Program-made: the position numbers and the translations under genes | Part shown: positions 1 to 9,097 of the stretch, piece after piece | Numbering within the stretch: position 1 is the first letter of the stretch | How the letters are laid out: the number at the start of each line of letters is the position of its first letter | Source: Pandoraea oxalativorans | Lineage (GTDB): Bacteria; Pseudomonadota; Gammaproteobacteria; Burkholderiales; Burkholderiaceae | Direction: 5' to 3' | NCBI RefSeq assembly: GCF_000972785.3 | Contig: NZ_CP011253.3 | Location: 3,844,001-3,908,000 of the forward strand | DNA: 64,000 bases | The notes under the pieces: generated by a model | Database searches by the model: none | The model's input: the letters and a program-made list of their open reading frames with translations, nothing else | Told to the model about the DNA's origin: nothing

Positions 1-1176
1 GCACGCCGCGACGACATGGCGCGCGAACTGGCGCGTGCCACGTTGGCGGGCGCTTTCGCACGCGACATCACGTCCAAGAACGGGATTCGCGACGGTGAAG
101 AAGCCGTCGTCTGCACGTTGCTGCATCACGTGGCGCGCCTGCTGGTGACGTATTGCTTCGCGAACGAATGGGTCGAGATTCAGGACATCGCCGTTCAGCA
201 GGGCGTGAGCGACAGCGATGCCTGCGAGCAGGTGCTCGGTATCTCGTTCCCCGAACTGGCTGAGGCTGCGGCCCGTAAGTGGGGCCTGCCGGAGTCGATT
301 GCGACCAGCATGCGTCCGATCGATCTCGAAGGCGATGCCCCGCTCTCGCACGCCGACTGGCTGTGCGCCGTGGCGAACATGTCCAACGAGATGGTGACGG
401 AACTGACGCGCGGCGCGGATCCGGCACGTCTGGCCGAGCTCGCCGAGCGTTATGCCGACCGTCTGGCGCTGGACATCCGTGAGGTCGTGTCGGTCGGTGA
501 AGAGATGGCGCGCGACACGAGCCATCAGGAATTCATCGCCATCAGCACGGGCGCATCGAATACGCGTCAGCCCCCGGCGGGCAAGCCACTCGATTCGGTC
601 CGACGGTTGGCCGACGGGCTTTCCGAAGTGCGCGCCGCCACCGGCGAGACCGATGCCGTAGGCCTGCTCAACCTGACGCTCGAAGCGATTCTCCAGTCGC
701 TCGGCTTCGTGAACTGCGCGGCCTTCGTGCGTTCGCCCGCGAGCAAGGTCTTCGAGATGCGTTTCGGCATTGGTCGCGAGGTACAGCCGTTGCTGGGCCT
801 GACCTTCCCCGAAGCGTTCGAGCCGGACGTCTTCCATCTCGCGCTGACCAACGGTCGGGCGATCCTGATCGACAATGCCCGCGAGCCGCGCATCGTCCCT
901 CGCATTCCGCTGTGGCATCGCCAGCATTTCTCGAACGTGAAATCGTTCTTCCTGCTGCCGGTTCGCCAGCGGAACCAGACCGTGGCGCTGCTCTACGGCG
1001 ACTGGGGTGGTGCACTGTGCGCGGGCGGCATCGGCGCGAAGGAAATGGAGTTCCTGCATTACATGGGGGAGGAAATTTCCAGCAAGCTCGAAAGCGTGGC
1101 GCAGCAAAACACCGCGAGCGGCACGAATACCACCGACTCGCTCGCTCGCAAACCGTCGGGCACCGCCGGGCGCTGA
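1..1176 (+). CDS. HDOD-domain signalling protein with C-terminal GAF-like region, 5'-truncated
   Basis: The reading frame is open from base 1, and the first ATG (base 16) lies inside a run already resembling the middle of an HDOD domain, so the true start is upstream of the window. The first ~150 residues fit HDOD: an LLHHVARLL helix, an LGISFPELAEAAARKWGLPE stretch and a later SHADWLC segment. Roughly residues 205-370 look like a GAF-type sensor module (LNLTLEAILQSLGF, then a FLLPVRQRNQTVALLYGD core). HDOD proteins are non-hydrolytic relatives of HD domains used in regulatory relays; no catalytic HD pair is visible. A short Ser/Thr-rich low-complexity tail ends the protein. A perfect terminator hairpin follows 30 bp downstream. 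Ligand and partner are unknown. Confidence 0.75.
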   Translation, partial: ARRDDMARELARATLAGAFARDITSKNGIRDGEEAVVCTLLHHVARLLVTYCFANEWVEIQDIAVQQGVSDSDACEQVLGISFPELAEAAARKWGLPESIATSMRPIDLEGDAPLSHADWLCAVANMSNEMVTELTRGADPARLAELAERYADRLALDIREVVSVGEEMARDTSHQEFIAISTGASNTRQPPAGKPLDSVRRLADGLSEVRAATGETDAVGLLNLTLEAILQSLGFVNCAAFVRSPASKVFEMRFGIGREVQPLLGLTFPEAFEPDVFHLALTNGRAILIDNAREPRIVPRIPLWHRQHFSNVKSFFLLPVRQRNQTVALLYGDWGGALCAGGIGAKEMEFLHYMGEEISSKLESVAQQNTASGTNTTDSLARKPSGTAGR

Positions 1177-1205
1177 CACGCTTCACGACACCGGACAGCC
1201 TCACC

Positions 1206-1238
1206 AACGCCCGCCTGACACTTGTCGGCGGGCGTTTC
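1206..1238 (+). terminator. Rho-independent terminator after the HDOD gene
   Basis: Perfect 10-bp stem AACGCCCGCC / GGCGGGCGTT with an 11-nt loop, ending in a short T-rich stretch. It begins 30 bp after the HDOD stop codon. Confidence 0.8.
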
Positions 1239-1726
1239 ACTTACACCTTCGCTTTCTTCCCCGGTCCGGCACGCGTCACAGGCACCATGATGCCGACGGA
1301 GTGATCGACGGCTTCGATGTTTGGGACGTCGTCGCCGTCTCCAGTGTCTCGGCGTTTCATACGTCAGACGCAATCTTTGGTATTGCGAATCCGATATGTG
1401 CCGAGACGTCCGTCCAGTGGCGTCCTCGCGGCACAGGACATTTTGCATACGGGCGGTTACCTGCGCGCCGATGTCATCGTCGCCTCCGACCACCCGCGTC
1501 GCCCTTGCCGTACAAGGCTTTCACACACCCGAACGTCGCTGCAAGCACTCAGGCGTACCATGTCGCCAGACCGCAGTTTTTCTGCACGACTGCGCGTCGG
1601 TCACGGGTCGTGTGTCGCCCGTCGTGAGACCGGGGGTTTTTTGACGCGACTCGCTGCGCCCCGGTAAAAAATTTACGCTCGGTTTCGCCAAGCCAATCAA
1701 TTCGTACCGTCGGACCAGGAGAAGAC
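1239..1726 (+). other. Long leader/intergenic region before the NCS2 permease
   Basis: About 490 bp without a convincing gene; the short open frames here lack ribosome sites and recognisable products. The downstream part holds a terminator-like hairpin (1598-1642) and an AT-rich element GTAAAAAATTTAC (1664-1676) shortly before the permease ribosome site. The size and the hairpin near the start codon would suit a regulated 5' leader, but I recognise no named riboswitch here. Confidence 0.4.
1598..1642 (+). terminator. Putative attenuator/terminator in the permease leader
   Basis: Two-part stem CGGTC-ACGGG ... CCCGT-(CGTGA)-GACCG followed by GGGG and six T. It sits 85 nt upstream of the permease start, so transcription from further upstream would be stopped before the gene unless the hairpin is alternatively folded. 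The 5-nt bulge makes it weaker than a textbook terminator. Confidence 0.4.
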
Positions 1727-3094
1727 ATGACGCAATCTGCTGCTGCACCGGTACATCCGGTCGACGAGCGCCTGCCGCTCCCCCAGTTGTTCACGCTGGG
1801 ATTGCAACACGTGCTGGTGATGTATGCGGGGGCCGTCGCAGTACCGCTGATCATCGGCGGCGCCCTCAAGATGTCGGTCGATCAGATTGCGTTTCTCATC
1901 AACGCCGACCTGTTTGCGTGCGGGATCGCCACGCTGATTCAGACGCTTGGCCTGTGGATCTTCGGTCTGCGTCTGCCGATCATGATGGGGGTGACGTTTA
2001 CGGCCGTCACGCCGATGATCGCCATCGGCACGAATCCCGAGCTCGGCTTGCTCGACATTTACGGTGCGACGATTGCCGCCGGGATCATCGGCATTCTGAT
2101 TGCCCCCTACATCGGCAAGTTATTGCGGCTGTTCCCGCCGGTGGTGACAGGCACCGTGATTACGGTGATCGGCATTTCGCTCATGGGCGTAGGCATCAAT
2201 TGGGCGGCCGGCGGCTTCGGCAACCCGGACTTCGGTAATCCGCTGTATCTGGGCGTGTCGTTTGCGGTGCTGCTCTGCATCCTGTTCATCACGAAATACG
2301 CGCGGGGCTTCTTCTCCAACATCGCGGTGCTGCTGGGAATTCTGTTCGGCACGATGGTGGCGATTGCGCTGGGCAAGGTGTCGTTTGCGGGGGTGTCGGA
2401 AGCGCCGTGGTTCGGCTTCGTGATGCCGTTCCATTTTGGCGTGCCGCGCTTCGATCCGATCGCCATCGCGACGATGACGCTGGTGATGCTCGTGACGTTC
2501 ATCGAGTCGACCGGCATGTTCCTTGCCGTGGGCGACATCGTGGGGCGTCCGGTCGATCAGAAGACGCTGGTGCGCGGCTTGCGTGTCGACGGCCTCGGCA
2601 CCGTGATCGGCGGCATCTTCAACACGTTCCCGTACACCTCGTTTTCACAGAACGTAGGGCTGGTCGGCGTGACGGGCGTGAAGAGTCGCTGGGTATGCGC
2701 GATGGGCGGGTTGATTCTGATCGTACTGGGATTGTTTCCGAAGGCGGCGCACGTGGTGGCGTCGGTGCCGCAATTCGTGCTGGGTGGCGCGGGTATCGTG
2801 ATGTTCGGCATGGTGACGGCCACGGGCATCAAGATTTTGTCGACGGTGGATCTGTCGAAGAATCGCTACAACCTGTACATCATTGCGATCAGTATCGGTG
2901 TGGGGATGATTCCCGTGGCATCGGACAAGTTCTTCATGAAGCTGCCGCACGCGCTCGCCCCGTTCTTCCATAGCGGCATTCTGCTCGCATCGATCAGCGC
3001 GGTTCTGCTCAATGCCCACTTCAACGGTCTGCGCAGCGAAGAGGAAGCGAACGCGCTCGCGCAGGAAGCGTGGAAACAGGCCGACGCGGGTTGA
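1727..3094 (+). CDS. NCS2-family nucleobase (xanthine/urate-type) permease
   Basis: A 455-residue polytopic inner-membrane protein of the nucleobase:cation symporter-2 family (UraA/XanP/UacT group), which imports purines or uracil with protons. The sequence is a run of hydrophobic helices, with FTLGLQHVLVMYAGAVAVPLI near the N-terminus and the NAT signature region SFSQNVGLVGVTGVKSR near residue 305. The Q-N-x-G-x4-T pattern and the conserved acidic helix VTFIESTGMFLAVGD favour a purine (xanthine/urate) rather than a uracil substrate; this is inference from family pattern. An AGGAG site lies 5 nt before the ATG. It is monocistronic, convergent with the antitoxin gene downstream, and separated from the purine catabolic block near 29-38 kb. 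Confidence 0.88.
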   Translation: MTQSAAAPVHPVDERLPLPQLFTLGLQHVLVMYAGAVAVPLIIGGALKMSVDQIAFLINADLFACGIATLIQTLGLWIFGLRLPIMMGVTFTAVTPMIAIGTNPELGLLDIYGATIAAGIIGILIAPYIGKLLRLFPPVVTGTVITVIGISLMGVGINWAAGGFGNPDFGNPLYLGVSFAVLLCILFITKYARGFFSNIAVLLGILFGTMVAIALGKVSFAGVSEAPWFGFVMPFHFGVPRFDPIAIATMTLVMLVTFIESTGMFLAVGDIVGRPVDQKTLVRGLRVDGLGTVIGGIFNTFPYTSFSQNVGLVGVTGVKSRWVCAMGGLILIVLGLFPKAAHVVASVPQFVLGGAGIVMFGMVTATGIKILSTVDLSKNRYNLYIIAISIGVGMIPVASDKFFMKLPHALAPFFHSGILLASISAVLLNAHFNGLRSEEEANALAQEAWKQADAG

Positions 3095-3110
3095 GCGTAG
3101 GCGTTGGTAC

Positions 3111-3422
3111 TTACGCCGCGATAAGCAGCTCGCGTGCCCTGCGTTTGATTTTCTTCAATACGTCGGCCATATCGGCTCGGGCTATTTCGGCGTCGTATTG
3201 ATTCTGCAGATTGAGCCAGCTCTGTGCGTCGACGCCGAAGAACGCGCCCAGGCGCAGCGCCGTATCGACCGTAATTGCCCGCTTTCCGAGCACGATCTCG
3301 TTGATTCGGCGCGGGGGCACATCCATTGCCTTGGCCAGCGCATATTGAGAAATGCCCATCGGGCTCAGCCAATCCTGAGCGAGAATCTCGCCGGGCGTCG
3401 CCAGTCGTACTTGTCGGGTCAT
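3111..3422 (-). CDS. higA: HigA-family antitoxin (XRE-type HTH)
   Basis: A 103-residue protein of the HigA/VapI addiction-module antitoxin family. The N-terminus (TPGEILAQDWLSPMGISQYALAKAM) and the HTH (ALAKAMDVPPRRINEIVLGKRAIT), followed by DTALRLGAFFGVDAQSWLNLQ, match the family closely. It should bind and neutralise the toxin encoded just upstream and repress the shared promoter. GGAGG lies 7 nt before the ATG. The gene is 63 bp downstream of the toxin frame on the same strand, which is the usual higB-higA order. Confidence 0.92.
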   Translation of the reverse strand: MTRQVRLATPGEILAQDWLSPMGISQYALAKAMDVPPRRINEIVLGKRAITVDTALRLGAFFGVDAQSWLNLQNQYDAEIARADMADVLKKIKRRARELLIAA

Positions 3423-3485
3423 GAACGGCCTCCGTGGATCTTTAGCGGGATTAGCAGAAATATCGGAACGCGCCCACGTTCGCGA

Positions 3486-3763
3486 TCAGTGGTAGTCCAC
3501 GATCTCAACGTCAAACGCGGTGCCTGCTTCGAAGCGAAAGCACAAACGCCACTGATCGTTGATACGAATGCTGTATTGCCCTAGTCGCTTTCCACGCAAG
3601 GCTTCGAGCCGGTTGCCCGGTGGCACACGCAAGAATCCAAGTGTCATGGCTGCATGCAATTGCTGCAGTTTTCGCATAGCGACCGTTTCGACAGCACGCC
3701 AGCGCATCACCCGATGTCCACTGAACAGCAGCGCCGTATCTCTGCATTTAAATCTTCGATCAC
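3486..3763 (-). pseudogene. higB: HigB-family toxin, frame broken by one base near codon 6
   Basis: The C-terminal ~85 residues (KCRDTALLFSG ... RVPPGNRLEALRGKRLGQYSIR ... WRLCFRFEAG ... VEIVDYH) are a clear HigB/RelE-type mRNA-cleaving toxin. No NTG start exists at the expected place in that frame. One frame over, GTG at 3763 opens V-I-E-D-L-N, the expected family N-terminus. Joining the frames requires a -1 shift at T-TTA-AAT. Counting from the GTG to the stop gives 278 nt, one short of the 279 needed for a 92-residue toxin, which is the family's usual size. The simplest reading is a 1-nt deletion inactivating the toxin. A programmed frameshift or sequencing error are alternatives. No strong ribosome site precedes the GTG. 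Confidence 0.75.
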
Positions 3764-3776
3764 AGATAGTAACGCA

Positions 3777-3793
3777 ACGCGTTATTAACGCGT
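3777..3793. promoter_or_regulatory. Palindromic operator upstream of higBA
   Basis: ACGCGTTA-T-TAACGCGT is a perfect 8-bp inverted repeat around one central base. It lies 13 bp upstream of the proposed GTG start of the toxin frame, where HigA-type antitoxins normally bind to repress their own operon. Binding by this antitoxin is inferred. Confidence 0.65.
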
Positions 3794-3895
3794 GGCGCCA
3801 ATGGTAAAGCGAGGCGCCGTTCACGTCAAATGAAGATGGCGGAAGTCCACGCGTGGCTTGGGGGGCCGAAGCCATGCCATGCTATCGAAATCCCG

Positions 3896-6800
3896 CTAGT
3901 GAAAGTTCCGACTCGAGATCGTGAGTTCGCCGAGCATCGGCGAGAGATCGATCAGGCGATGTGCCACCAGATGTGTGACTCGCTCCTCGCGCTGCCACAC
4001 GCCTTCCACCCCCAGCAACGACGAGGCCAGCAACTCCTTGCGCTGCGCTTCTACCAGATCGGGCCAGACGATCACGTTAATCACGCCCGTCTCATCTTCC
4101 AGCGACACGAAGACCGTGCCATTGGCGGTGCCCGGCCGCTGGCGTCCTGTGACGATGCCGACGGTGCGTACACGTCGTCCATGCACGCCCTCGGACTGCA
4201 ACTCCTTTGCCGTGCGGACCCGCATCTTGTTCAGCTTTTCGCGCAACAGCATCAGCGGGTGGCGCCGAAGCGTCAGCCCCGTACTCGCGTAATCGGCCAC
4301 GATGTCCTGCCCCTCGGGCATCGGCGGCAGCGCCACCTGCTCGTCCGTGCTGCCTGGCGCGGCGTCGCGCAAGGCGGTTGCACCCAACAGTGGCGTGGGC
4401 GGCTGCCACGCCGCGACCGTCCAGCGTGCCTGACGACGTCCGCCCAACAACGCCGACAGTGCATCGGCGGCAGCCAGCGCATCAAGGTCGCGGCGCGATA
4501 ATGCGGCTCGGGCGGTGAGGTCGTCGATATCGGTGAAGAGCCGTCGACGTCGCGCATCTTCGATGGCTTGCGCCCCCTCAGCCGATAAGCCCTTGACCAG
4601 CGACAAGCCCAATCGCACCGCCGGACGGCGTGCCTCCCCATACCGGGTGATCCTGACTTCAGGACGTGACTCGACATCGCTCACGCACACGTCCACCGCC
4701 CGCACTTCGACACGATGCCGACGCGCATCCTGCACCAGTTGCGAGGCCGAATAAAACCCCATCGGTAAACTATTGAGCAAACCGCACAGGAACATCTCGG
4801 GCGCGTGGCACTTGAGCCACGCACTTGCGTAGGCGAGCAACGCGAAGCTCGCTGCGTGGCTCTCGGGAAATCCGTACTCGCCAAAGCCTTCGATCTGTCG
4901 ACAAATAGCCTCGGCAAACTCAAGCGGGTAACCGTTCTTCAGCATGCCGTCAATGATGCGCGTCTGGAATTTTTCGAGACCGCCTTTGCGTTTCCAGGCG
5001 GCCATCGAACGACGCAGTTCATCGGCATCGCCTGCCGTGAAGTCGGCGGCGATCATCGCGATCTGCATCACTTGTTCCTGAAAGATCGGCACGCCCAGCG
5101 TGCGTTGCAGCGCGGGTTTGATAGCGTCGCACGGATAGTCCACTTCTTCGGGTTTCAGCTTGCGTCGTTTCAGGTACGGGTGCACCATGCCGCCCTGAAT
5201 CGGGCCGGGACGCACGATCGCGACCTGCACGACAAGATCGTAGAACTTGACCGGCTTCAGACGCGGCAACATGCTCATCTGGGCCCGCGACTCGATCTGG
5301 AATACGCCCACGGTATCTGCGCGACGGATCATGCCGTACGTTGCGGGATCGTCGCGTGGAATGTCCGCGAGCTCCATCGGTGCGCCACGCCATTCGCCCA
5401 GCATATCGAGCGTGCGGCGCAATGCGCTCAGCATGCCGAGCGCCAGCACGTCGACCTTGAGCAACTTGAGCGTCTCGATGTCGTCCTTGTCCCATTGGAT
5501 GACGTAGCGATTCTCCATTGCCGCCGGCGCAATCGGCACGAGCCGGGACAGCCGGTCGCGAGAGATCACGAAGCCGCCCACGTGTTGTGACAGATGCCGG
5601 GGAAAACCGATGAGACGGGCCACCAGATCGGCCCATAACTGCGTTGTCGGTGCGTCGGGCGATAAGCCCTGCGCGGCCATGCGCGCGAGCAGGTTCTCTT
5701 TTCCGTCCCACCACTGCTGACTCTGCGCCACCTGTTCGACAATCGACAGATCGATGCCCAACGCACGGCCGGTATCGCGCACCGCACTGCGCATGCGATA
5801 AGTGATGACCGTCGCCGCCAGCGCCGCTCGGTCGTTGCCATACTTCCGATAGATGTACTGGATGACCTCTTCGCGCCGCTGGTGTTCGAAGTCCACGTCG
5901 ATATCGGGGGGCTCATTACGTTCCTTCGAGAGGAAACGCCCGAACAACACCTCGGTCTCGTCGGGATTCACTGCCGTGATACCCAGGCAATAACACACCG
6001 CCGAGTTGGCTGCGGAACCCCGGCCCTGGCAAAGGATTTTCTGGCTTCGGGCATAGCTCACGATGTCGTACACCGTCAGGAAATACGGCTCGTACTCAAG
6101 CTCCCGGATAAGTTCCAGCTCCTTCTTCAGAAGACCCCGCACCTTTTCCGGCACCCCTGCTGGATAGCGTCGCGCGGCCCCCGCCTCGACTTCCCGATGC
6201 AGATACGACTCCGGCGCATGCCCCGTCGGCACCAACTCTTCCGGATACTCATAACGCAAGTTCAGCAACTCGAAATGGCACCGTGAAGCAATGACGGCTG
6301 TCTCGGCGAGCGCCTCTTTCGGATAAAGCCATGCAAGCCGCAATCGCGTACGCAAATGCTGCTCGGCATTCGAGCTCAGGGCGAGTCCGCACGCCTGCAC
6401 CGGTTTGCTCAGTCCGATGGCGGTTAGCGTGTCCTGCAACGGCTTGCGAGAGCGCACATGCATGAGCACATGCCCTGTGGCGACAAGAGGCACGTTGCAC
6501 TCGGCGCAGATCAGGCGAAGACGCGCCAGATGCATCTCGTCATCCGCGCGATGACGGCGCTCCAACGCTAGCCACACGCGCCCTTCACCAAACGTTTGCG
6601 CGGCCCACCGGGTTTGCGCCAGCGTACGTTCGGCGCTTGCATCGGGATCCGGCACGATGATGATCAGACAGCCTCGCAACCCGCGTAGGTGGGCGTGTTT
6701 CGCGTCCGGTGCGCTGAAGTCCCTTGCGTGAAGACGATAGCTGCGATTGGGGCCGCGCATACGGCCGAGCGTAATCATCTCGGACAGATTGCCGTAGCCC

Positions 6801-7339
6801 TCGCGATGCTGGGCAAGCGCGACGAGATGCACGGTGCCCAGCGCGTCGAGATCATTGGGGCCCGGAAGACGCGCGTCGCCCCCCGCCCGCCAGGGCAACC
6901 CGGTCTGCGTCGGCACAAACGCAGTGGCGGCAGTGGCGGTAGTCCTCGCCGACGTTGCAGACAAAGCTCCCGATGCCGATGCTTGCAGCGCAGTCCCTTC
7001 GGGCGTCAACCGGAATTCGCTCCCCACGATCAACGACACCGACTTATGCTTGGCCGCTTCCGCGCGCGCGCGAACGACACCGGCGACCGAACACTCATCG
7101 GTAATAGCCAACGCGGTGTAGCCCAGATGCGCCGCGCGAGCGATCAACTCCTCGGGGTGCGACGCCCCGCGCTGAAACGAGAAGTTCGACAGGCAATGCA
7201 ATTCGGCGTACGCGGGCAGCCCCCCCTCGTTATCCTCGCGCAGATCGGAGGGCGAGGCCTCCGGCGTGTCTGCGCCGTCGTCGTTGGCGGCGCCGCCATC
7301 AACCGCCCCTTGCCACGAGAAGAAATCGTCGAAATTCAT
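3896..7339 (-). CDS. dnaE2: Error-prone DNA polymerase III alpha subunit DnaE2 (ImuC)
   Basis: A 1147-residue C-family DNA polymerase that performs translesion synthesis together with ImuA and ImuB during the SOS response. An N-terminal PHP domain starts near residue 40 (YAELHCLSNFSFQRGASHPEE). The palm has PDIDVDFE near residue 475 and an FVISRDRLSRLVPIAPA segment, with VRPGPIQGGMVHPYLKRR and the helix-hairpin-helix-bearing region after it. An OB-fold near residues 1055-1105 (VRTVGIVTGRQRP) ends the protein. Length and the lack of a long tau-binding tail fit DnaE2 rather than replicative DnaE1. It is the last gene of imuA-imuB-dnaE2, 21 bp after imuB, and should be induced from the LexA box at 9953. 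Confidence 0.96.
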   Translation of the reverse strand: MNFDDFFSWQGAVDGGAANDDGADTPEASPSDLREDNEGGLPAYAELHCLSNFSFQRGASHPEELIARAAHLGYTALAITDECSVAGVVRARAEAAKHKSVSLIVGSEFRLTPEGTALQASASGALSATSARTTATAATAFVPTQTGLPWRAGGDARLPGPNDLDALGTVHLVALAQHREGYGNLSEMITLGRMRGPNRSYRLHARDFSAPDAKHAHLRGLRGCLIIIVPDPDASAERTLAQTRWAAQTFGEGRVWLALERRHRADDEMHLARLRLICAECNVPLVATGHVLMHVRSRKPLQDTLTAIGLSKPVQACGLALSSNAEQHLRTRLRLAWLYPKEALAETAVIASRCHFELLNLRYEYPEELVPTGHAPESYLHREVEAGAARRYPAGVPEKVRGLLKKELELIRELEYEPYFLTVYDIVSYARSQKILCQGRGSAANSAVCYCLGITAVNPDETEVLFGRFLSKERNEPPDIDVDFEHQRREEVIQYIYRKYGNDRAALAATVITYRMRSAVRDTGRALGIDLSIVEQVAQSQQWWDGKENLLARMAAQGLSPDAPTTQLWADLVARLIGFPRHLSQHVGGFVISRDRLSRLVPIAPAAMENRYVIQWDKDDIETLKLLKVDVLALGMLSALRRTLDMLGEWRGAPMELADIPRDDPATYGMIRRADTVGVFQIESRAQMSMLPRLKPVKFYDLVVQVAIVRPGPIQGGMVHPYLKRRKLKPEEVDYPCDAIKPALQRTLGVPIFQEQVMQIAMIAADFTAGDADELRRSMAAWKRKGGLEKFQTRIIDGMLKNGYPLEFAEAICRQIEGFGEYGFPESHAASFALLAYASAWLKCHAPEMFLCGLLNSLPMGFYSASQLVQDARRHRVEVRAVDVCVSDVESRPEVRITRYGEARRPAVRLGLSLVKGLSAEGAQAIEDARRRRLFTDIDDLTARAALSRRDLDALAAADALSALLGGRRQARWTVAAWQPPTPLLGATALRDAAPGSTDEQVALPPMPEGQDIVADYASTGLTLRRHPLMLLREKLNKMRVRTAKELQSEGVHGRRVRTVGIVTGRQRPGTANGTVFVSLEDETGVINVIVWPDLVEAQRKELLASSLLGVEGVWQREERVTHLVAHRLIDLSPMLGELTISSRNFH

Positions 7340-7360
7340 AAGACTGCGTCCCCATTCATC

Positions 7361-9097
7361 TCAACCGAACAGGCCATGCAAATACCAGGCAGCGTCTGCC
7401 CCTTTCACGGGACGCTCCCGAAACACCCACAGCAACGCTCCCGTCGTGTCCGCTGCGATGAAGTAGTCGCGCGTGACCGTGCCCGGCTCCCACCAGCCCG
7501 CCTCGATACGCTCCGGGCCACTCACCAGTTGCAACGGCCCGTGCCGCCACGGACGCTCCTGCTGCAGGCTGAGTCGCTGGGGCGTGTCGAGCAGCCACGC
7601 CGGACGCGGCGGCAGTGCGCTCACGGTGTCCGGCAGATGACGATTCGACGCAGACGTCGCCCCTGCCTCCGCACTCACACCCGCATTCACGCCCACATTC
7701 ACGGCATAAGGCACGCTCACGAACGCTGCCTCGGGACGATGATCCCCCCGCACCTGCAAACGCCGCACGTGCTCATCTCCCAGACGCGCCGCGACGCGCT
7801 CCATCAATTGCACGAAATCCTGCCGCTCGCGCCCCGGCTCGGGCAGCAGCGAACCGCTTTGCGGGACATGCTGCGCCGTCTGCGTGACGTCGAGCCGCAA
7901 TGTCAGCACCGGTGCGACCAACGCAGAGCGCGCCAGCCGCTCCTTGCAGAGCGACAGCAAGTGCGCCGGTGCGGCGCTCGCTTCGGCCAGACAGATGTCG
8001 AAACGCGTCGGTGCCACTGTCTCCCGGCCAAGCGCCTCGTGTTCGAGAATCAGCGTCAACGCCTGCGTAGCCAGTTGCCCGGCGGCGAGCCATCCCGTCA
8101 ACTGCGCGAGCAGACGGCGCAAGCCGAACAACAAGACTTCGACGTCGTGCGTGAGCGACGGCAATGGCAGCACGGCCTCGAAATGCGGCGGCGCGCGATA
8201 CCACGTCGGCGCTTCCGGCGCTTCGCCGTAGGCGCGCGCAAGCGATGCGGGCAGCGCAGCACCGCAGCGACGTCTCACGCCCGGCGACGGCAGCGCACGC
8301 AATTCGCCCAACGTCGCACAACCGATCTGGGCGAGCCAGTCGAGCCACGGCTGCGCTTCGGGCAGCAACGCCACCGGGAGCGGGTCGAGTTGCGCCGGTA
8401 GCGCCGTCAATGGCGGCGGCAGCAGTGGCTCGGGAGGCCGCGGCGACGAGGATGACGACGCCGCCGACGACAGCGATAGCACCGCGCCGGACGTCACCGG
8501 CACGATTGAGCGACGCGACGCACGTGACTTCATCGCTGCCTGCATGTGCTGAGACGTCGGCGCATGAGGATCGACGTATGTCGGCACGGCCTGCGCGGCG
8601 CGTGCGAGCAGCGCTGCTGCGCTGGCCGTCGCGGCAATACCCAGCGACGCCCGGTGCCCGAGCGCACCGGCACTTTCCAGCACCTGTGCCGCCAACGACG
8701 CCAATCCACCAAACAGACGCAAACTCGGCGCGACGTCGATCAACACACACTGCGGCGCGGCAATCGCTACATCGGGACCGAAACGCAACAACGCCAGCGC
8801 CAGCGCTTCAAGCGCGAGCGTCTCGGCGGCTTCGTCCCGGTCGTGAAACCGCGCCTGTGGCAAGAGCGCGAGAACACCGCCGCGACGCATGCCCGGTTGC
8901 ACACCCGCCGCCTGCGCCGCCTCGCTCGCCTGCCAGACACGCGACTGCACCAGCACGACCGTCGTGTCGGTTTGCGCGTCCCCCGCCTCCACCGTCCCCG
9001 CCAGCCCGTCAGCCCGTATGCGCGACGGGAGTGAGGTGAGCGGCGAGGCGATCTCGAGCGACAGACAGGGCAGATGCAGGGCGATCCAGCAGGCCAT
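7361..9097 (-). CDS. imuB: ImuB, catalytically dead Y-family polymerase subunit
   Basis: A 578-residue Y-family (DinB-like) protein that in other bacteria tethers DnaE2 and ImuA to the beta clamp. The start is taken as ATG 9097 (MACWIALHLP), which matches family N-termini better than the ORF extension to 9169. Active Y-family enzymes have an acidic DMD-type motif at this N-terminus; here it reads IALHLPCLSLEI. The later SxDE motif reads LIDVAPSLRLFGG, so the metal-binding acidic set is incomplete, as is typical for ImuB. The C-terminus carries an extra ~100-residue region (RLSLQQERPWRHGPLQLVSGPERIE). The gene overlaps the 3' end of imuA by 89 bp. Confidence 0.9.
   Translation of the reverse strand: MACWIALHLPCLSLEIASPLTSLPSRIRADGLAGTVEAGDAQTDTTVVLVQSRVWQASEAAQAAGVQPGMRRGGVLALLPQARFHDRDEAAETLALEALALALLRFGPDVAIAAPQCVLIDVAPSLRLFGGLASLAAQVLESAGALGHRASLGIAATASAAALLARAAQAVPTYVDPHAPTSQHMQAAMKSRASRRSIVPVTSGAVLSLSSAASSSSSPRPPEPLLPPPLTALPAQLDPLPVALLPEAQPWLDWLAQIGCATLGELRALPSPGVRRRCGAALPASLARAYGEAPEAPTWYRAPPHFEAVLPLPSLTHDVEVLLFGLRRLLAQLTGWLAAGQLATQALTLILEHEALGRETVAPTRFDICLAEASAAPAHLLSLCKERLARSALVAPVLTLRLDVTQTAQHVPQSGSLLPEPGRERQDFVQLMERVAARLGDEHVRRLQVRGDHRPEAAFVSVPYAVNVGVNAGVSAEAGATSASNRHLPDTVSALPPRPAWLLDTPQRLSLQQERPWRHGPLQLVSGPERIEAGWWEPGTVTRDYFIAADTTGALLWVFRERPVKGADAAWYLHGLFG

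Noticed and set aside
3764..3875. N-terminal extension of the HigB frame to ATG 3875
   Set aside because: It would run through the operator palindrome, has no ribosome site and adds residues unlike any HigB; the extension is open by chance.
6689..8401. 570-codon plus-strand open frame over dnaE2/imuB
   Set aside because: Arg/Gln-rich nonsense antisense to conserved imuB and dnaE2 sequence; no ribosome site.
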